64,000 nt of DNA from Casuarius casuarius (lineage: Eukaryota > Chordata > Aves > Casuariiformes > Casuariidae): positions 820,665 to 884,664 of the forward strand of contig PTFA01000340.1 in the NCBI GenBank assembly GCA_003342895.1, in the 5' to 3' direction. Positions within the stretch are counted from its first letter, which is position 1, and each line of letters opens with the position of its first letter. Positions 34,864 to 46,050 of the stretch are shown here, one piece after another. The notes under the pieces were generated by a model, which saw only the letters and a list, made by a program, of their open reading frames with translations, had not been told where the DNA came from and searched no databases. Both the position numbers and the translations under genes were made by a program.

Positions 34864-37800
34864 CTAGGTAAGTGCAAAGAAAACAGAAAAGATAAGAGCC
34901 TTCTCCAGAGGCTCTGTCAGGATCAGGCAGGGTATAGAGCTACTGACTTACAGTAGACATGGAGAAGCTGGCAGCAGTAGGAGCTGTGTAAAGCTGTGAT
35001 GGCTTTACATACAGATACATTATATGCACGGGTACACAGATTTGCGAGAGGGATGAGGAAAGNTTGGTTCCAGCTCTGTCTACATGAATGCAGAACTGGT
35101 GCAGCCTATCAAGTGCACATGACAGGTGCCCTGCTACTCCTCCCATGTATTTTGCCCATGGATCTCTCAGACAAGACCAGGTCCTGCCTCAGGCACAGCT
35201 TTCAGAGCAGACTAGAGAGATCTATGGACTCTGGAAACAAGGATAAAAACCTTTGCTGAAGTTTTGTTGTAGTTCCTGAGACAGAGAGTATACAGTGGGG
35301 AACGTAGCCTCCACCCTAGCTATTTTTGCTGGAAAAAATCACAAAGCCTTTTTTGCCTTCTTTGTATAGAAATTACTACAGGAGAAAGCTGGTAGGATCT
35401 ACAAGAGAGACTCTGTGGAGTATCTCAGTACTTCTGGGTCATCTGCNAGCACCATGGAGTCAACTCCTACGGATTCCCAGTGTTGGGCAGAGAAGTGACT
35501 TGAGCCATCTGACTGACGTCTCTCCCTTAGGTTTCTTTATCTCTTTCTCACTGCTTTATTCAAATTTATAAGATGTCAGCAGCATTTTTTCATGGGTAAA
35601 ACCCTGTGTGAGATGAGTCCCTAGGTCACCCACACCAACCCCTGAAGAAGTGCTGTTGCATAAATTTATGAAGCTAGGAAGCAAGGAAGGATGATTATCT
35701 GACATTTTCTCTCTGTTTAATCATTCTACCTTTTGTCTTGTTGCTGTTGGCCAAAGCTGGCTCCAGGCTTCTCAGCCATGAAGGTAAAATTCAGGTTGAC
35801 GCAGGCAAAGCCTGAAGCTTGAGGTCTGAATGGGAGGGAGGTGGAATGGAAGCGAGCAGCTCGAGTCNAGCTGGGGGAAGGGGCAGGTGCTTTTTAGCCT
35901 TCCCTTGGAATAATGAATTAACTTCCTAATTTTATATTCACAACCTGGTTCTTACAGTTCAGTACATCTTAAGCAAGCCAGCAGTTAGCAGTTACCCAGC
36001 TGCCTGTGTCAAAGTGCTTTTTTATTTTTTTCCTGTACCTCTTGTTGTCCAGTGATTCTTGTTTTCTTCTGTTGAACTGCACCTAGGAAAAGGAGACTTA
36101 CATTTTATTATTTGACAGACACACAAACAGTCTGTATCCTCCTATCTCCTAGTGCTAGAGAACTAGGATTACTCTATTGACACTTTCTCCAGGGTTGTAA
36201 TGTGGATTTTGCCTTTAGGATGGAGATTTCTGTAGCTACTTTCTCTAAGTACAAGGAAAATATCTACTTGGAACCGAAGAAATTTGTTTCTTGACAAATC
36301 CAACTGAAGGTACCCGCAGGGATGAAGGTTTTGAAGACATCACTGATGGAAGCTGTGGAGATACGTGTGTCTTCCTGGTTTATTTTAAAGTGGAAACATC
36401 CTCAGGTATTCTCTCCAACTGGAATTTTAAAGTAACTACAATAGTGTAGTCATAACTACACTTAGAGGATGCATTTTGGAGTGCATGAAATTGTACTTAT
36501 TTTATAGAATAGGTATATTGCAGTATCTTGATTCTGGTCTTAGCACCAAAACATATATGTTCTCCAGAAAACTGTTGTCACTGGGAGTGCAACAGACCCA
36601 TGCCATGCAGCTACTACGTTAAGCTGCATCACAGCCTTTAAACACAATCAGTGACTCTTGAAACTGAAGGAGGCAACACATTTCAGGGGACTCCTTATGG
36701 AAGGAATAATTTTGTAATGAAGAGCAGAACACAGGTCTCACCAGAACCTTCCACTAGCTTTATCCCCTAGAATAGGTCTGGAGGAGCTGGAGGCAGCAAC
36801 TTCAAAGCATAAAATGCAGGAGCAGATCCACTTACCCAGGTGCCATACGCAGCAGAAGAGCAGGAATAGCAGAAGGAAGGAGATTAAACAAGAAGAAACT
36901 CCAATTATGTAGGTAGAGATCTGGCTTGAAATTTCCTTTTTTGGGTCATTATGGTCTGACATTTGAAAGAAAATAGGTGGTGTGAGTGTTTTCTGAAGGA
37001 ATAGTTGTAGTCGTTGCAACACATTTTCCAGAGAACATGCCTTCTGAGTATAGTACTCTCCGTGTGACCAGAAAGCAATATAAGTAGATGGAGAGCAGCA
37101 CTGTGGATGCACAGGTTAAAGCAAATATTTAATTGCAAAAAGCCACCCACATCTACAACCCATCTATGAGTTTCTTTTCCTGCGCTAACTGATTGCACAT
37201 CTAAGCAGCTGTGTTGCCTCCGCTTTGGGCAGTGTGTGCCTTGTGGGCTGCACATGCTGTGCCGTGAGGGGGCTGCTGTAACTCCAAACCAGACACCACA
37301 GCCCTCTTCTCCCCTCCTGGAACTAGTCAAGAAAATATTCTGAGGAATACTTCCATCCTGAAGCAGGGAAAGCATTTTCCAGTCCTTCCCACAGAACACA
37401 GAGATGTTTAGTGCTATGTCTATAATGGTTTGGAGTGTACCATGGTCAGATACTGCCATGCAGATCGTAACATTTGCTTTGTATACAGAATGGCAGCTGA
37501 GTTGTGGAAGAGTCATCACTGCAAATGAAGCACTGTTTCACGCCTTGACACATGGCACTGATCCAGANGAAACCAAGGGAGGGTATTGGAAAATTACTGT
37601 ATACAAAGTCAGAACTATGTTGACCATGGAGAGTGTAAACCAGGCCAGGAAACAGCTGGAGAAATGGGGAAAAAACAACAGGCAAAGCCAGAAACAGAGA
37701 TGGGTTTAATACACGTCATCAAGACTGGGTGGCAACAGTGAATAAATAACGCAAACTCCGCCAGGTTACAGAAGGAGCCCATCCTGTCAGAGGAACCAAG

Positions 37801-39895
37801 GCTGCCAGCTTGCCTGACTTCCCTGCGATGCTATCTGCATTTTGTGTGTACATGAATAGCAGACATTTGGTATACTTTTATTAGCCCATCTGGCCACAGA
37901 TTTATTCCTGAGCCCTTTATTCTCCCCAGTGAATATTGAATTTCCTCCAGTATAAGAGCCAGATCCAGCGGTTAGGTTTCTCAGCCTATTTCTCTCAAAT
38001 GTTTTGATTAATATTAGATAAACATGAGGCTGGTGAAACACCATTACTTATTTAATGATAACCAGCTACACAGGAAGCCATTATACTTCTGATTTAACCT
38101 AGCAAAAGGGGGCAGAATGGGTTTCCTGCCATAAATAGAAGAGCTACTTACAACACCACATATGACATCCCTTGAAATCCTGTCTTCACCGCAGCAACAT
38201 ATCTCTTGGGGAAGTAGGACAAATATCCTACCAGCACCCCCTCTGCTTCCTGTGTGCATTGCCAGGGCAGTTTAGGTGATGTCTGTGCTGAGCACACTTT
38301 CACACTCACACTCACCTGGATTTTTAAGGCTGAANTGAGGGTTGTACACAGTTAAGGTGATGTGCCTGGTTTGGATCTGCTGTTTGAAGGTGACGCTGTA
38401 GACCCCGCTGTCCCTGAGCTGCAGGTCCTGGAGCAGCAGGGATGCATTCTCAGGGAAAAGCACAACACGACCTTGGTATGCAGCATGTAGGAAATGTTTT
38501 GCAGAGCAGTGCTTGGGAGCCCCCTCAGCACTCAGGGAGCAGTTCAGCACCGTGCAGGTGACAATTCGCTCAGAGCGGTTACTGAACGTCCAGTGAAATG
38601 GCAGTGGGAAGTGAGAGGAGCTGCTGAGTTTGTAGGAGACGGGCAGGAGCACGGACTGGCCAACAGTGCCATTGACCAAATCCTGAGGGATTTCAGCAAT
38701 GAAAGCCAGGTTTTCTCCTGTAGAGAACAAGAAGAGGCAGATTAGCAACATCACTTCATCCTGATGTGTGAGAAGACAGACTATCCATTACTGCCTCTTC
38801 TCTTTTTCAAACACTGCCCAGAAGGGGTATTTTCAACACACCTCACTCCACCAACCCATTTTCTGCAGCTTCATCTGTAGAAAGCAGTTCTCAGTAAAAT
38901 GCAGCCACCACATCCATACCTATGGATTTTACAGGGAGACCTGAGCTATCACAGTAAAGAGGGCTCCGTCTCTCTGGAGCTTGTAGAGAGCAACTTGGGC
39001 TGTGAGTGTTGAGACTGCCCACGAGCAGGGGCAGCAATCCCAGTGAGGGCTGAAAAGCACAAGTCAGTTGGTCTTGGAGATGGACTTAACATAGCCAGGA
39101 GCTCCCAGCATTATTTTTCCCCTGGCACTTAAGCACATTGCACCATTTTATGGCCAGATGTACTTTTCTGTATATCTACATTTGAAGGTGCTGTCAGCCT
39201 TCACGCCTCCGCACCCCCAGTTGGGGAAGGGGGAGGCGAAGGCACACTCCACCTCCCGCTCTGCAGCAACTTGTGGGTGGAACAGCCTCTGCCAAGCAAA
39301 TCCCACCAAAAGCCTGTTAGGGACTGATGCCACTGCAGGTTCCTGATGGCACAAGCCAAGAGTGGGAAGGTTCTTTGTCCCCTTCCCTGGACACAACTGA
39401 AGAGGAGAGCTGCGCTCAAACCCTCACAGCAGAGCAGGTTGTGGGTCTGGGAAAAAAGCTGTGAATCTAACCCACAGGCTTAGTTTCCAAGCCCATTTTT
39501 AAGAATGAACAGCATTTGTATGCTTGGAGAAAAGCTCCCTTCCCTGCACACTGGGATCGTGAATGTCTCCTTTCATGAGGAGCCAGCTGAACCTTACCAG
39601 GTGCTGGGATGGGGAGGGCTGAGAGCAGTCTGTGGGAAAGAGCAGACCTTCAGGGCAAACACTTACTGTGAGTTCCCTGGATGGCTCCCCAGCGAGCTGT
39701 GACTCTGACCCAACCAAAGACAAGCATCTGGTGTCACTGCCTGTATTGCCCATCCACAGCACCACGCAGTATTTGCCGGGTTGTTCCCCTGTGGTGTAGC
39801 ACATCCCCCCAGGAGTTTTCAGCTCAGCCTCTCCCAGACTTACCGAGGAGCAGAAGAATGGAGCCAAAGCTCATGCAGTGCCAGCAAGACAACAT
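34597..39895 (-). CDS. Gene C: single-IgV receptor with tyrosine-motif tail (294 aa, 5 exons)
   Basis: Spliced model: 39895-39844, 38717-38316, 36955-36836, 36082-36039, 34863-34597. The total is 885 nt, an open frame of 294 codons plus TGA. Residues 1 to about 18 are the signal peptide, 18-151 one IgV-like domain, 152-191 the transmembrane exon, 192-206 a small cytoplasmic exon, and 207-294 the tail. Intron phases run 1, 1, 1, 0 and only the 44-nt exon makes the tail frame fit, which strongly supports the model. No C2 exon is seen between the V and TM exons, unlike classical SLAM proteins. The tail has SVYARV and IVYMSV, matching the ITIM consensus and resembling ITSMs, so it likely recruits SH2 proteins. 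No charged residue sits in the membrane segment. It is likely an inhibitory or SLAM-like leukocyte receptor; the ligand is unknown. Confidence 0.84.
36039..36082 (-). CDS. Gene C exon: small juxtamembrane cytoplasmic exon
   Basis: 44 nt between acceptor TTTTCCTAG and donor GTACAG. It reads GAVQQKKTRITGQQE and changes the phase from 1 to 0, which the tail exon requires. Gene D has a 38-nt counterpart (GAVLQ start), and a 35-nt one is at 62039-62073. All three are 2 modulo 3, so the shared phase shift supports the call. Confidence 0.8.
36836..36955 (-). CDS. Gene C exon: transmembrane segment
   Basis: 120 nt, phase 1-1, donor GTAAGT. It encodes a polar stalk (DHNDPKKEISSQ) and a hydrophobic segment STYIIGVSSCLISFLLLFLL ending FCCVWHLG. 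It is homologous to the gene D exon (FCYAWHRG end) and to the decayed copy at about 60.0 kb. Confidence 0.86.
38316..38717 (-). CDS. Gene C exon: IgV-like domain
   Basis: 402 nt, phase 1-1, acceptor TCTCTACAG and donor GTGAGT. The domain has GTVGQSVLLPVSY at the B strand and DSGVYSVTF at the F strand, both without cysteine. It has FHWTF for the C-strand Trp and GRVVLFPENASLLLQDLQL for the D-E strands. GTVG and ENxSLLL-DLQL are very like HEPACAM/SLAM V domains. Three cysteines sit in the C'-C'' region (VTC, LNC, KHC). Sequons NGT, NRS, NCS and NAS are visible. One N base makes a residue near the C-terminal end undetermined. Confidence 0.9.
39844..39895 (-). CDS. Gene C exon: signal peptide
   Basis: 52 nt, ATG to a GTAAGT donor, phase 1. 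It encodes MLSCWHCMSFGSILLLLG, a good hydrophobic core. The exon is homologous to the gene D signal exon and to three decayed copies further right. The flanking donor context (GTAAGTCTGGG) is conserved among the copies. Confidence 0.82.
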
Positions 39896-42800
39896 TTGCT
39901 CCTGGTCCGTGGAGATGCAGGTGCTGCAGAGCTCGCAAAAGTCTAAGCCCCAGCTCTCACTGCAAGGGAATGGAAGTTCTCACTNTCCAGTTACCACACC
40001 TCTGGCACGGAGTCACTAACCGCCAGCTCAGGGGAAGTAACCACTCCGTTGCTCCAGCAGTGTTGGCCAAGGTCTCTGCTGAGGCAGCAAGTGAACATCT
40101 CTGAAATTTTGCCTCAGCTTAGAAGGAAGTCGCTGACTCTTCCTTAGTCTCCCCTCTGTGCTGGAGGCTCTATCTGCAAGTGTGAAAGAGTTGAGGCTGT
40201 CTTCCTGTGCTCTGCAATAGCATCTTTTAAGCAGCTAAATGCCTGGACCGTGACCTGGGGAATGATGGTGCCTCGTGCCAGCGACCAGACCCACTCAGCC
40301 CACGGGATCCCAGAGAAATGCGCCGTCCGCTCTCCGTGTGAGCCTGCAGACACACCCTGCTCCCTACTGATATTCAGCCAGATGAAACCGTTTGCAAAAA
40401 CACCCTTCCAGAACTGGTAATCCAAGGAAAGTCAAGTTCATTGCAGAACAGCGGGGCTGTCTAAGTCCTCACTGGTTGCACCAGGGAAAACATGCAACCC
40501 CCTTACCTTCCCTGGGGGCAAGCATGCAGGTGGACAAGAGCTGCTGCCAGGTCCCGCTGCGAGGCACAAGCAGAGCCAGCACAGAGAGCAGAGGAGGCTC
40601 TCAGGCTGCTGGAGGGAAGTGCTTCTCCCCGTGTGGGGCTGAGGGGGAAGTGCAGGTGTGACATCACCGTGCTGGGGCAGGCCCTTGCCAGCCACTGTCT
40701 GTGCTCTGCTGCTGCAGAAATGGAGACTTGGACCTGGGAAGGATGAGCGTGACCTACAAGTCCAGGTGCCACAGGACAGGCCTGACTTGGAGACCCACCA
40801 GCTCCCTGCACCCACAAGACTGCTCTCATGCGAACACAGGGCTGCCCCGCTCCTGTGGCACCTGGATTTCGCTCCCTCACTGTGTTCCCCTGGTTAATAA
40901 TCTCAGCACAGTATGTGCAAGGGTGGGAACTAGGCCTCTTGCACATGGCCAGTCCCCTGTAAGAGCACAACAGGGCAGAAGTGGAGCACCGTCTGCCTGT
41001 TTTAACTTTGAGTTGGTTACTGCTGTTCAGAGCTGACCCACAGCTTTGTGGGCCTGAAGGAGAGATTCGTGTCAGTGCTTGGGGAGCACGGCTGCAACAG
41101 GGCCTGACGGCTCGCCGGGCTGGAAACCCACAGCTGCAAAGTCACCACAAGTCGCATATCGGTCCAACCTCCTCTCTTTCAGTCACATTCAGGGGAAAAC
41201 TAAGAACAGTTTGTAGCACACAGACAAGCTCTGAAGTGCCATGTGGTGCCCATAGCAGTCTGTCTGGGAATTAACATTTCCAGATCAAAACTCTACATCT
41301 AATTATTACAGGGTTTTCTTTCGAGGCTTGCAATGAACCGACTCTTATCCAGTGCAAATCAGGAGGGTCTCCATGAAAACTGCTGTGCTGACCTGATTTT
41401 GTGCTTGGTGAAGACTGGACATAGTTCTTGGGAACAGCAGAGCTACTGGATGGTGAGATGGGGAGCAAGAGAGAGAGGGCAGAAGCACAAAGCTGGAGCA
41501 AAGGAAGAATATTTGGTGATCTGTAGTTTCCACCACAAGCCACTTTATTCTTTCTCCCGCAGAGAACAATCAGTAAATAGGCATGAAAAAGCAGCCTGTG
41601 TTTCCTGACAAACCCATCCTGAAGAGCCTTTAACACTTTAGGCTTGCCAGAAGCTCTGGAAAATTATTTCATTTCTTGATTTGCTGCTGGAACAGCTCTA
41701 AGTGACTCTACAGATCCAGCCTGTATTTTGGGAAGAAAAGGCTGTTGGANGAAGGAGTATTTATTTGCCTGGAGGAAGGGGTGCTGCTTAACAGGAGAGA
41801 GAAAAGGGAACTGAACTGTAAGAAAAGTTACTTGATTGAGGACAAACAAGGAACCTTACTGGAATGGGAAGTTTATTAATGTGAGCTGTCATCTGAGAAG
41901 AGTCACGACTTTTCCACAGACCTTTCCTTTCCAAAATATATTTGCTTCACATTTGATTGTGGGGAGAGAAAAGGCAATTCTTTATTGGATTTTCCTCTGA
42001 TGGAGAAGGTCAATGAAGTGGGAAAAGGCTTTACTGAGCAGGACGTGTATAAGCCCTGCAGAGCTGGACTAGCTGTGAGACGCAGGGAAGAGCACAAAAA
42101 CTTGGTGATGGTGCTGGGCAAGACAGGCTCTAAAGTGATGTGAGTTTTACATGCATTTGGACTTAGCATTGGGTGGGTGGATGGAGATCGTAGCTACCTT
42201 GAATTTAAAGTGGGCTGCAGACACCTCAGGTTTGAAGAGAAGGTTCCTCACCACCATCAGTCCACGCCTGCGTGGGCAGAAGTGCAGAAAACCACTGGAG
42301 GAGGAGTTACAACAAGTGCTGCTTGTCATGCAACATGAAATGAAGGCTGCTGACTGTGGGCAGGGGCAACAATCCTGATGCTGGCTGGAAAATACAAGTC
42401 TCTGCCCTCAGAGATGGTTTTTCTTCTCTTCCAAGAAAGGGCACAGCCTCGGCTGGACCAGCTGTTGTGAATTCCACCGCAGGGGTAAATTCATGATTCC
42501 CAACACATATCTGACACCGGAGAAAGCCAATTCAAATGTATTTTAACATCATGAAAATGCAAGCATAAAAGTTCTTTTGAAATTACAGACATCTTGCAGT
42601 TATCCTTCATGGGCTGTAGAGTGATAATTAAAACAGCACTGATATAATGCAACTATATGGGTAGAAATAGTAAACATGAGCACAATAAGTGGCTGTACTG
42701 CGTCATATTGATAGTCCGGCTGTTTCACTACCTTCTCAGAAAGTGGCTTTGGCAGATGCCTCTCAAGGAGTCTGTGAACCATGCTGTGACACATCCCTCC

Positions 42801-42915
42801 AAATTTCCAGCAATTTGTGATTCACCACCAGCTGTTACCCCTCATCATATCAGCTCATGCATTGTCTTGATTCAGGTTGCTATGTCCCTTTCAGTCTGCC
42901 CCATCCCAGACTTAA

Positions 42916-42967
42916 CAATGAGCAGCAGGACAGAGCAGAGGGTCCAGCAACTCTGGAGGGAGGTCAT
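42916..42967 (-). pseudogene. Decayed signal-peptide exon of a C/D-type copy
   Basis: 52 nt, the same length as the gene C signal exon, with ATG and MTSLQSCWTLCSVLLLI. The donor GT has become TT (GTAAGTCTGGG to TTAAGTCTGGG), so normal splicing is lost. No V exon is seen in the expected position downstream. Confidence 0.7.
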
Positions 42968-45368
42968 GTCTCATTTGTCTCAGCAGAGGCACAGTCATGA
43001 GAAGCAGAGCATCCATACTGGCCTCAAAATTTGTATGGATACAAGTTTACACACTTCCTAGCCATTTCTTGCATCTCATCTGTATCGACAAGCTCTGGGG
43101 CATTGATTTTTAATCACTCCAGATAGTCCTGCTAGAGTCTGGCTGCTGGCTGCAAGCAAGTATTTCACATGGACTAGGTGAGATGCTTAAATCAAAAGAT
43201 AACTAGATATCTAGTCTCTACCATAGTGTATCTGGTTAATATACTCAAGGACATTTTCACAGTGAAATTTCAAGACATATTTAAAAAATATCTAATGATC
43301 TCTAGTAGGCCCCCATGCCAAAGAAAACCCTGTTATTGCAGTTGGTGGCATCAGATCTGCAACAACCTGCATGTCACATGCATCCTCCCTTCTCATTTTC
43401 TCCCACTAAAAAGGGTTGTTTCTATCACATAAAGCAGAACCCTTGCACCACACATCACAGGACAAGATGATCCTGCCCCAGCCAGCATGTCAGGGTTTAG
43501 CAGTGAGCTGGACAAACCATGGATGTGTACTGAAGGTGTATCACTGTTCTCGTAGTCTCTACTCCCATTTCGCTCCATTCCTGCCAATGTGCTCTCCACA
43601 TCTGACACCACGGTTGCAGACCTAGATGAAAACAAAGGGAGAAGACAACCCAGACAGGGTCTTCTCCTTGAGGAAGCTGGATCACAGCGTGGATGTCCTC
43701 TCTTCAGCTGGCAACTGGGCAGCTTCAGGCGACAACCTGTAGCTTTTCCAGCACCACCTTCTGTCTTTGGCTGGAACAGCAGGGCCAGGCTCACTGCCTG
43801 CTCCACAGTAAAAGGACAGTATCTTGGGGGTGGCAGATGACACTGACATCTACAGCCACCAAGTGTGATGCAGTGATGCAGGGCAGAGGATGGACCTGGG
43901 TCTGGAACCCCAGCTCCACAAACCCTACGTATGGCCAAGCCGGCAGAGACGCAGGAGACCTGCTGTAGCCCCTCCCCAGTGCTGCAGGGCAATCTCAGAG
44001 GTGCTCTCCGAGATCTTCCCCACCGGCCTGCCAACAACTGCTAGCCTAGGCTGGAGAGAACAGATGGATTTTAGACAGGGTGCGGGGGGGAGGGGGAGGT
44101 CTGTGTAGGCAAAGGGTCTGGGGAGGTGAGTGGAGATTCAGCACGCACATGGAGGACTGCAGAATTGCAGAAGGACTTTTCAAGGGCTGTGGGACAATTT
44201 GAGGAGGGAATCACCCCTTTTCTCCCCCTTTTTCTTCCTCCCTGGTCCATATTGCTTCTCATGACTGCTCCTTCTCTACCACCGTGGGATAAAAAATCTG
44301 CTCCATCTGGGATCACAGACCTTCTTCCTTCTCCTGTGCAACACCCCACTTCCAATTCCACTCACACGGATGCTCCCGACGTGCAGGAAGGACTGTTAAC
44401 ACTCCTGCCTGCTAAAGAAGTGAAGGAGAAGGACAGGCCAAGAGCCAGACCACTTTCAGGTTCTTTCCTGTGTGGGAGAACTGGAAGAACAGAAGTGGCA
44501 GGGACAAGGTAGAAAGGCAAGGTGAACTTTGGCAACCAGGACTTTCCAATCCAGCTGGTGCCAAGATTGGGTGGTGAGAAAGGGGAACTGGAAATGCAGT
44601 GAGAAGACAGTCTAAGGAAGAGATGCACACTGCCCCCAGCCCACTGCACCAGCCTAGGACAGCCTGTTCCCTCTCCCAGCAATGGGCATCTTTTCCTCTC
44701 CAGTGCCACTGGAAGAGTCAAACCCCCAAACCTCCTCAAATGTTGAGAGGTGAGCCATGCAAAACTGAAGAGCTCTCACTGGAATGTGACCTAAGTGCCA
44801 GTGCAAAATATGCTTTTAGAGATGGGAAAATGGATAATTCCCTGGACAAAATATGTCTACTTTTATCACGATCATGTAAAAACCATGTAGACTTGGCATT
44901 CATAGATCAAGACAAAACTGACTGCTTTTAATTGTAGCTGCATTGATTAGACAGGTCAGAAAAACAGAGCGATGACCAAAATTATCTCATAGAATTATTT
45001 GTCAAGCCACTTGGCATTCCAGATTAGTTTTCCACAAGAAGATATCACTGTAGAAATGATTTAAAGATAACCCACTCCATCTAAAACAAATTTAATGTAA
45101 TCTGAAAAATAGAAAAGAGCTGCAAACTCTCGCAGTTGACCATGGTTTTTATTTTCCCATTAACACCTGTTTTGTTACGTGACTCAAGGAGCTTTGAAGA
45201 ACTGCAGCTGTGCAGACACTCTGAAGGCTAAAAACCAGGAGAACATGCATTCTGGAAGATGGCACCTTTACATCATCAGGGAATCCACATCTGCCAAGGA
45301 ACAATTGTTCTCTGCTTTTGTTTTTACCTTATTTGACTCTTCCCCCCTCTCTCAGCCACACTTTAATG

Positions 45369-45870
45369 TTTTTTTTTTTGCACCAGTTGATCTTTAGCCT
45401 CTTGTTGAATACAGTCCTTTTCTCCCCCACATGCAAGAGTGGCTGAAACAAAAAGGGCAGTGCTAACCCCAAACATAGCTGGGGAGGGAATAACTCCATG
45501 GCATGACTTATCAAGGAGCTTGCCCTGCTCCAGGAGAGAGCCAGAGCTCCAGGGTGGCCCTACCATCCCCTTGTCCTCCTGCCAAGCCCCCCGAGACAGA
45601 AAGTGCTTTGAACCCTGACAATCAGGATGCTGGGGGGGGGGGCAAAAATAAAGTGTTTCATTTGCAATAAACCTCTGAGCGAGGCACCCAGCTGGGCCAG
45701 CTGCTGCCTCCAGCAGCTGCTGCTGCACTGCCTGTCCCCCCCCCTTCACCACATGAACACTGAGGAAGGGCCGTGCAGTGCACATGGGACACAAGCTGCA
45801 AACCCACGCACCCCTGGCACTGGATGAAGGTGCCCAGCCTGCCCAGGGAGCTGGGCATCTCTCAAAACCC
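45369..45870. repeat. Duplicated intron block, copy 1 (pairs with 55610-56110)
   Basis: The block begins with a T-run followed by GCACC/GCACAG and continues collinearly with the intron between the signal and V exons of gene D, with many substitutions and small gaps. It shows that the 46.0-kb relic is a duplicate of the gene D 5' region. Open frames across it are shared by descent, not by coding. Confidence 0.8.
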
Positions 45871-45996
45871 TTCTGAGCCTGGTGGATATACCACTGCCTA
45901 CTTCCTCTTCCGTGCATCCAGGTAGGAGATGGTTCTGGTTGTTTGCTCCTGGTTGGTACACCCTAAGATGCTTTCAGCTCTGCTCCCTCCCAGACC

Positions 45997-46050
45997 TAGC
46001 AGGGAGCAGCAGGATGGAACAGAGGGTCCAGCAGCTCCCAGGAGAGCGTA
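45997..46050 (-). pseudogene. Decayed signal-peptide exon of a C/D-type copy
   Basis: The GSCWTLCSILLL coding core is preserved, but the start ATG is missing and the donor GT reads CT before AGGTCTGGG. It is followed by the intron block also found after the gene D signal exon. Confidence 0.7.

Noticed and set aside
41271..41636. V exon for the 42.9-kb relic unit
   Set aside because: A 121-codon frame is present at about the right distance but has none of the GTVGQ, ENASLLL or DSGVY landmarks.
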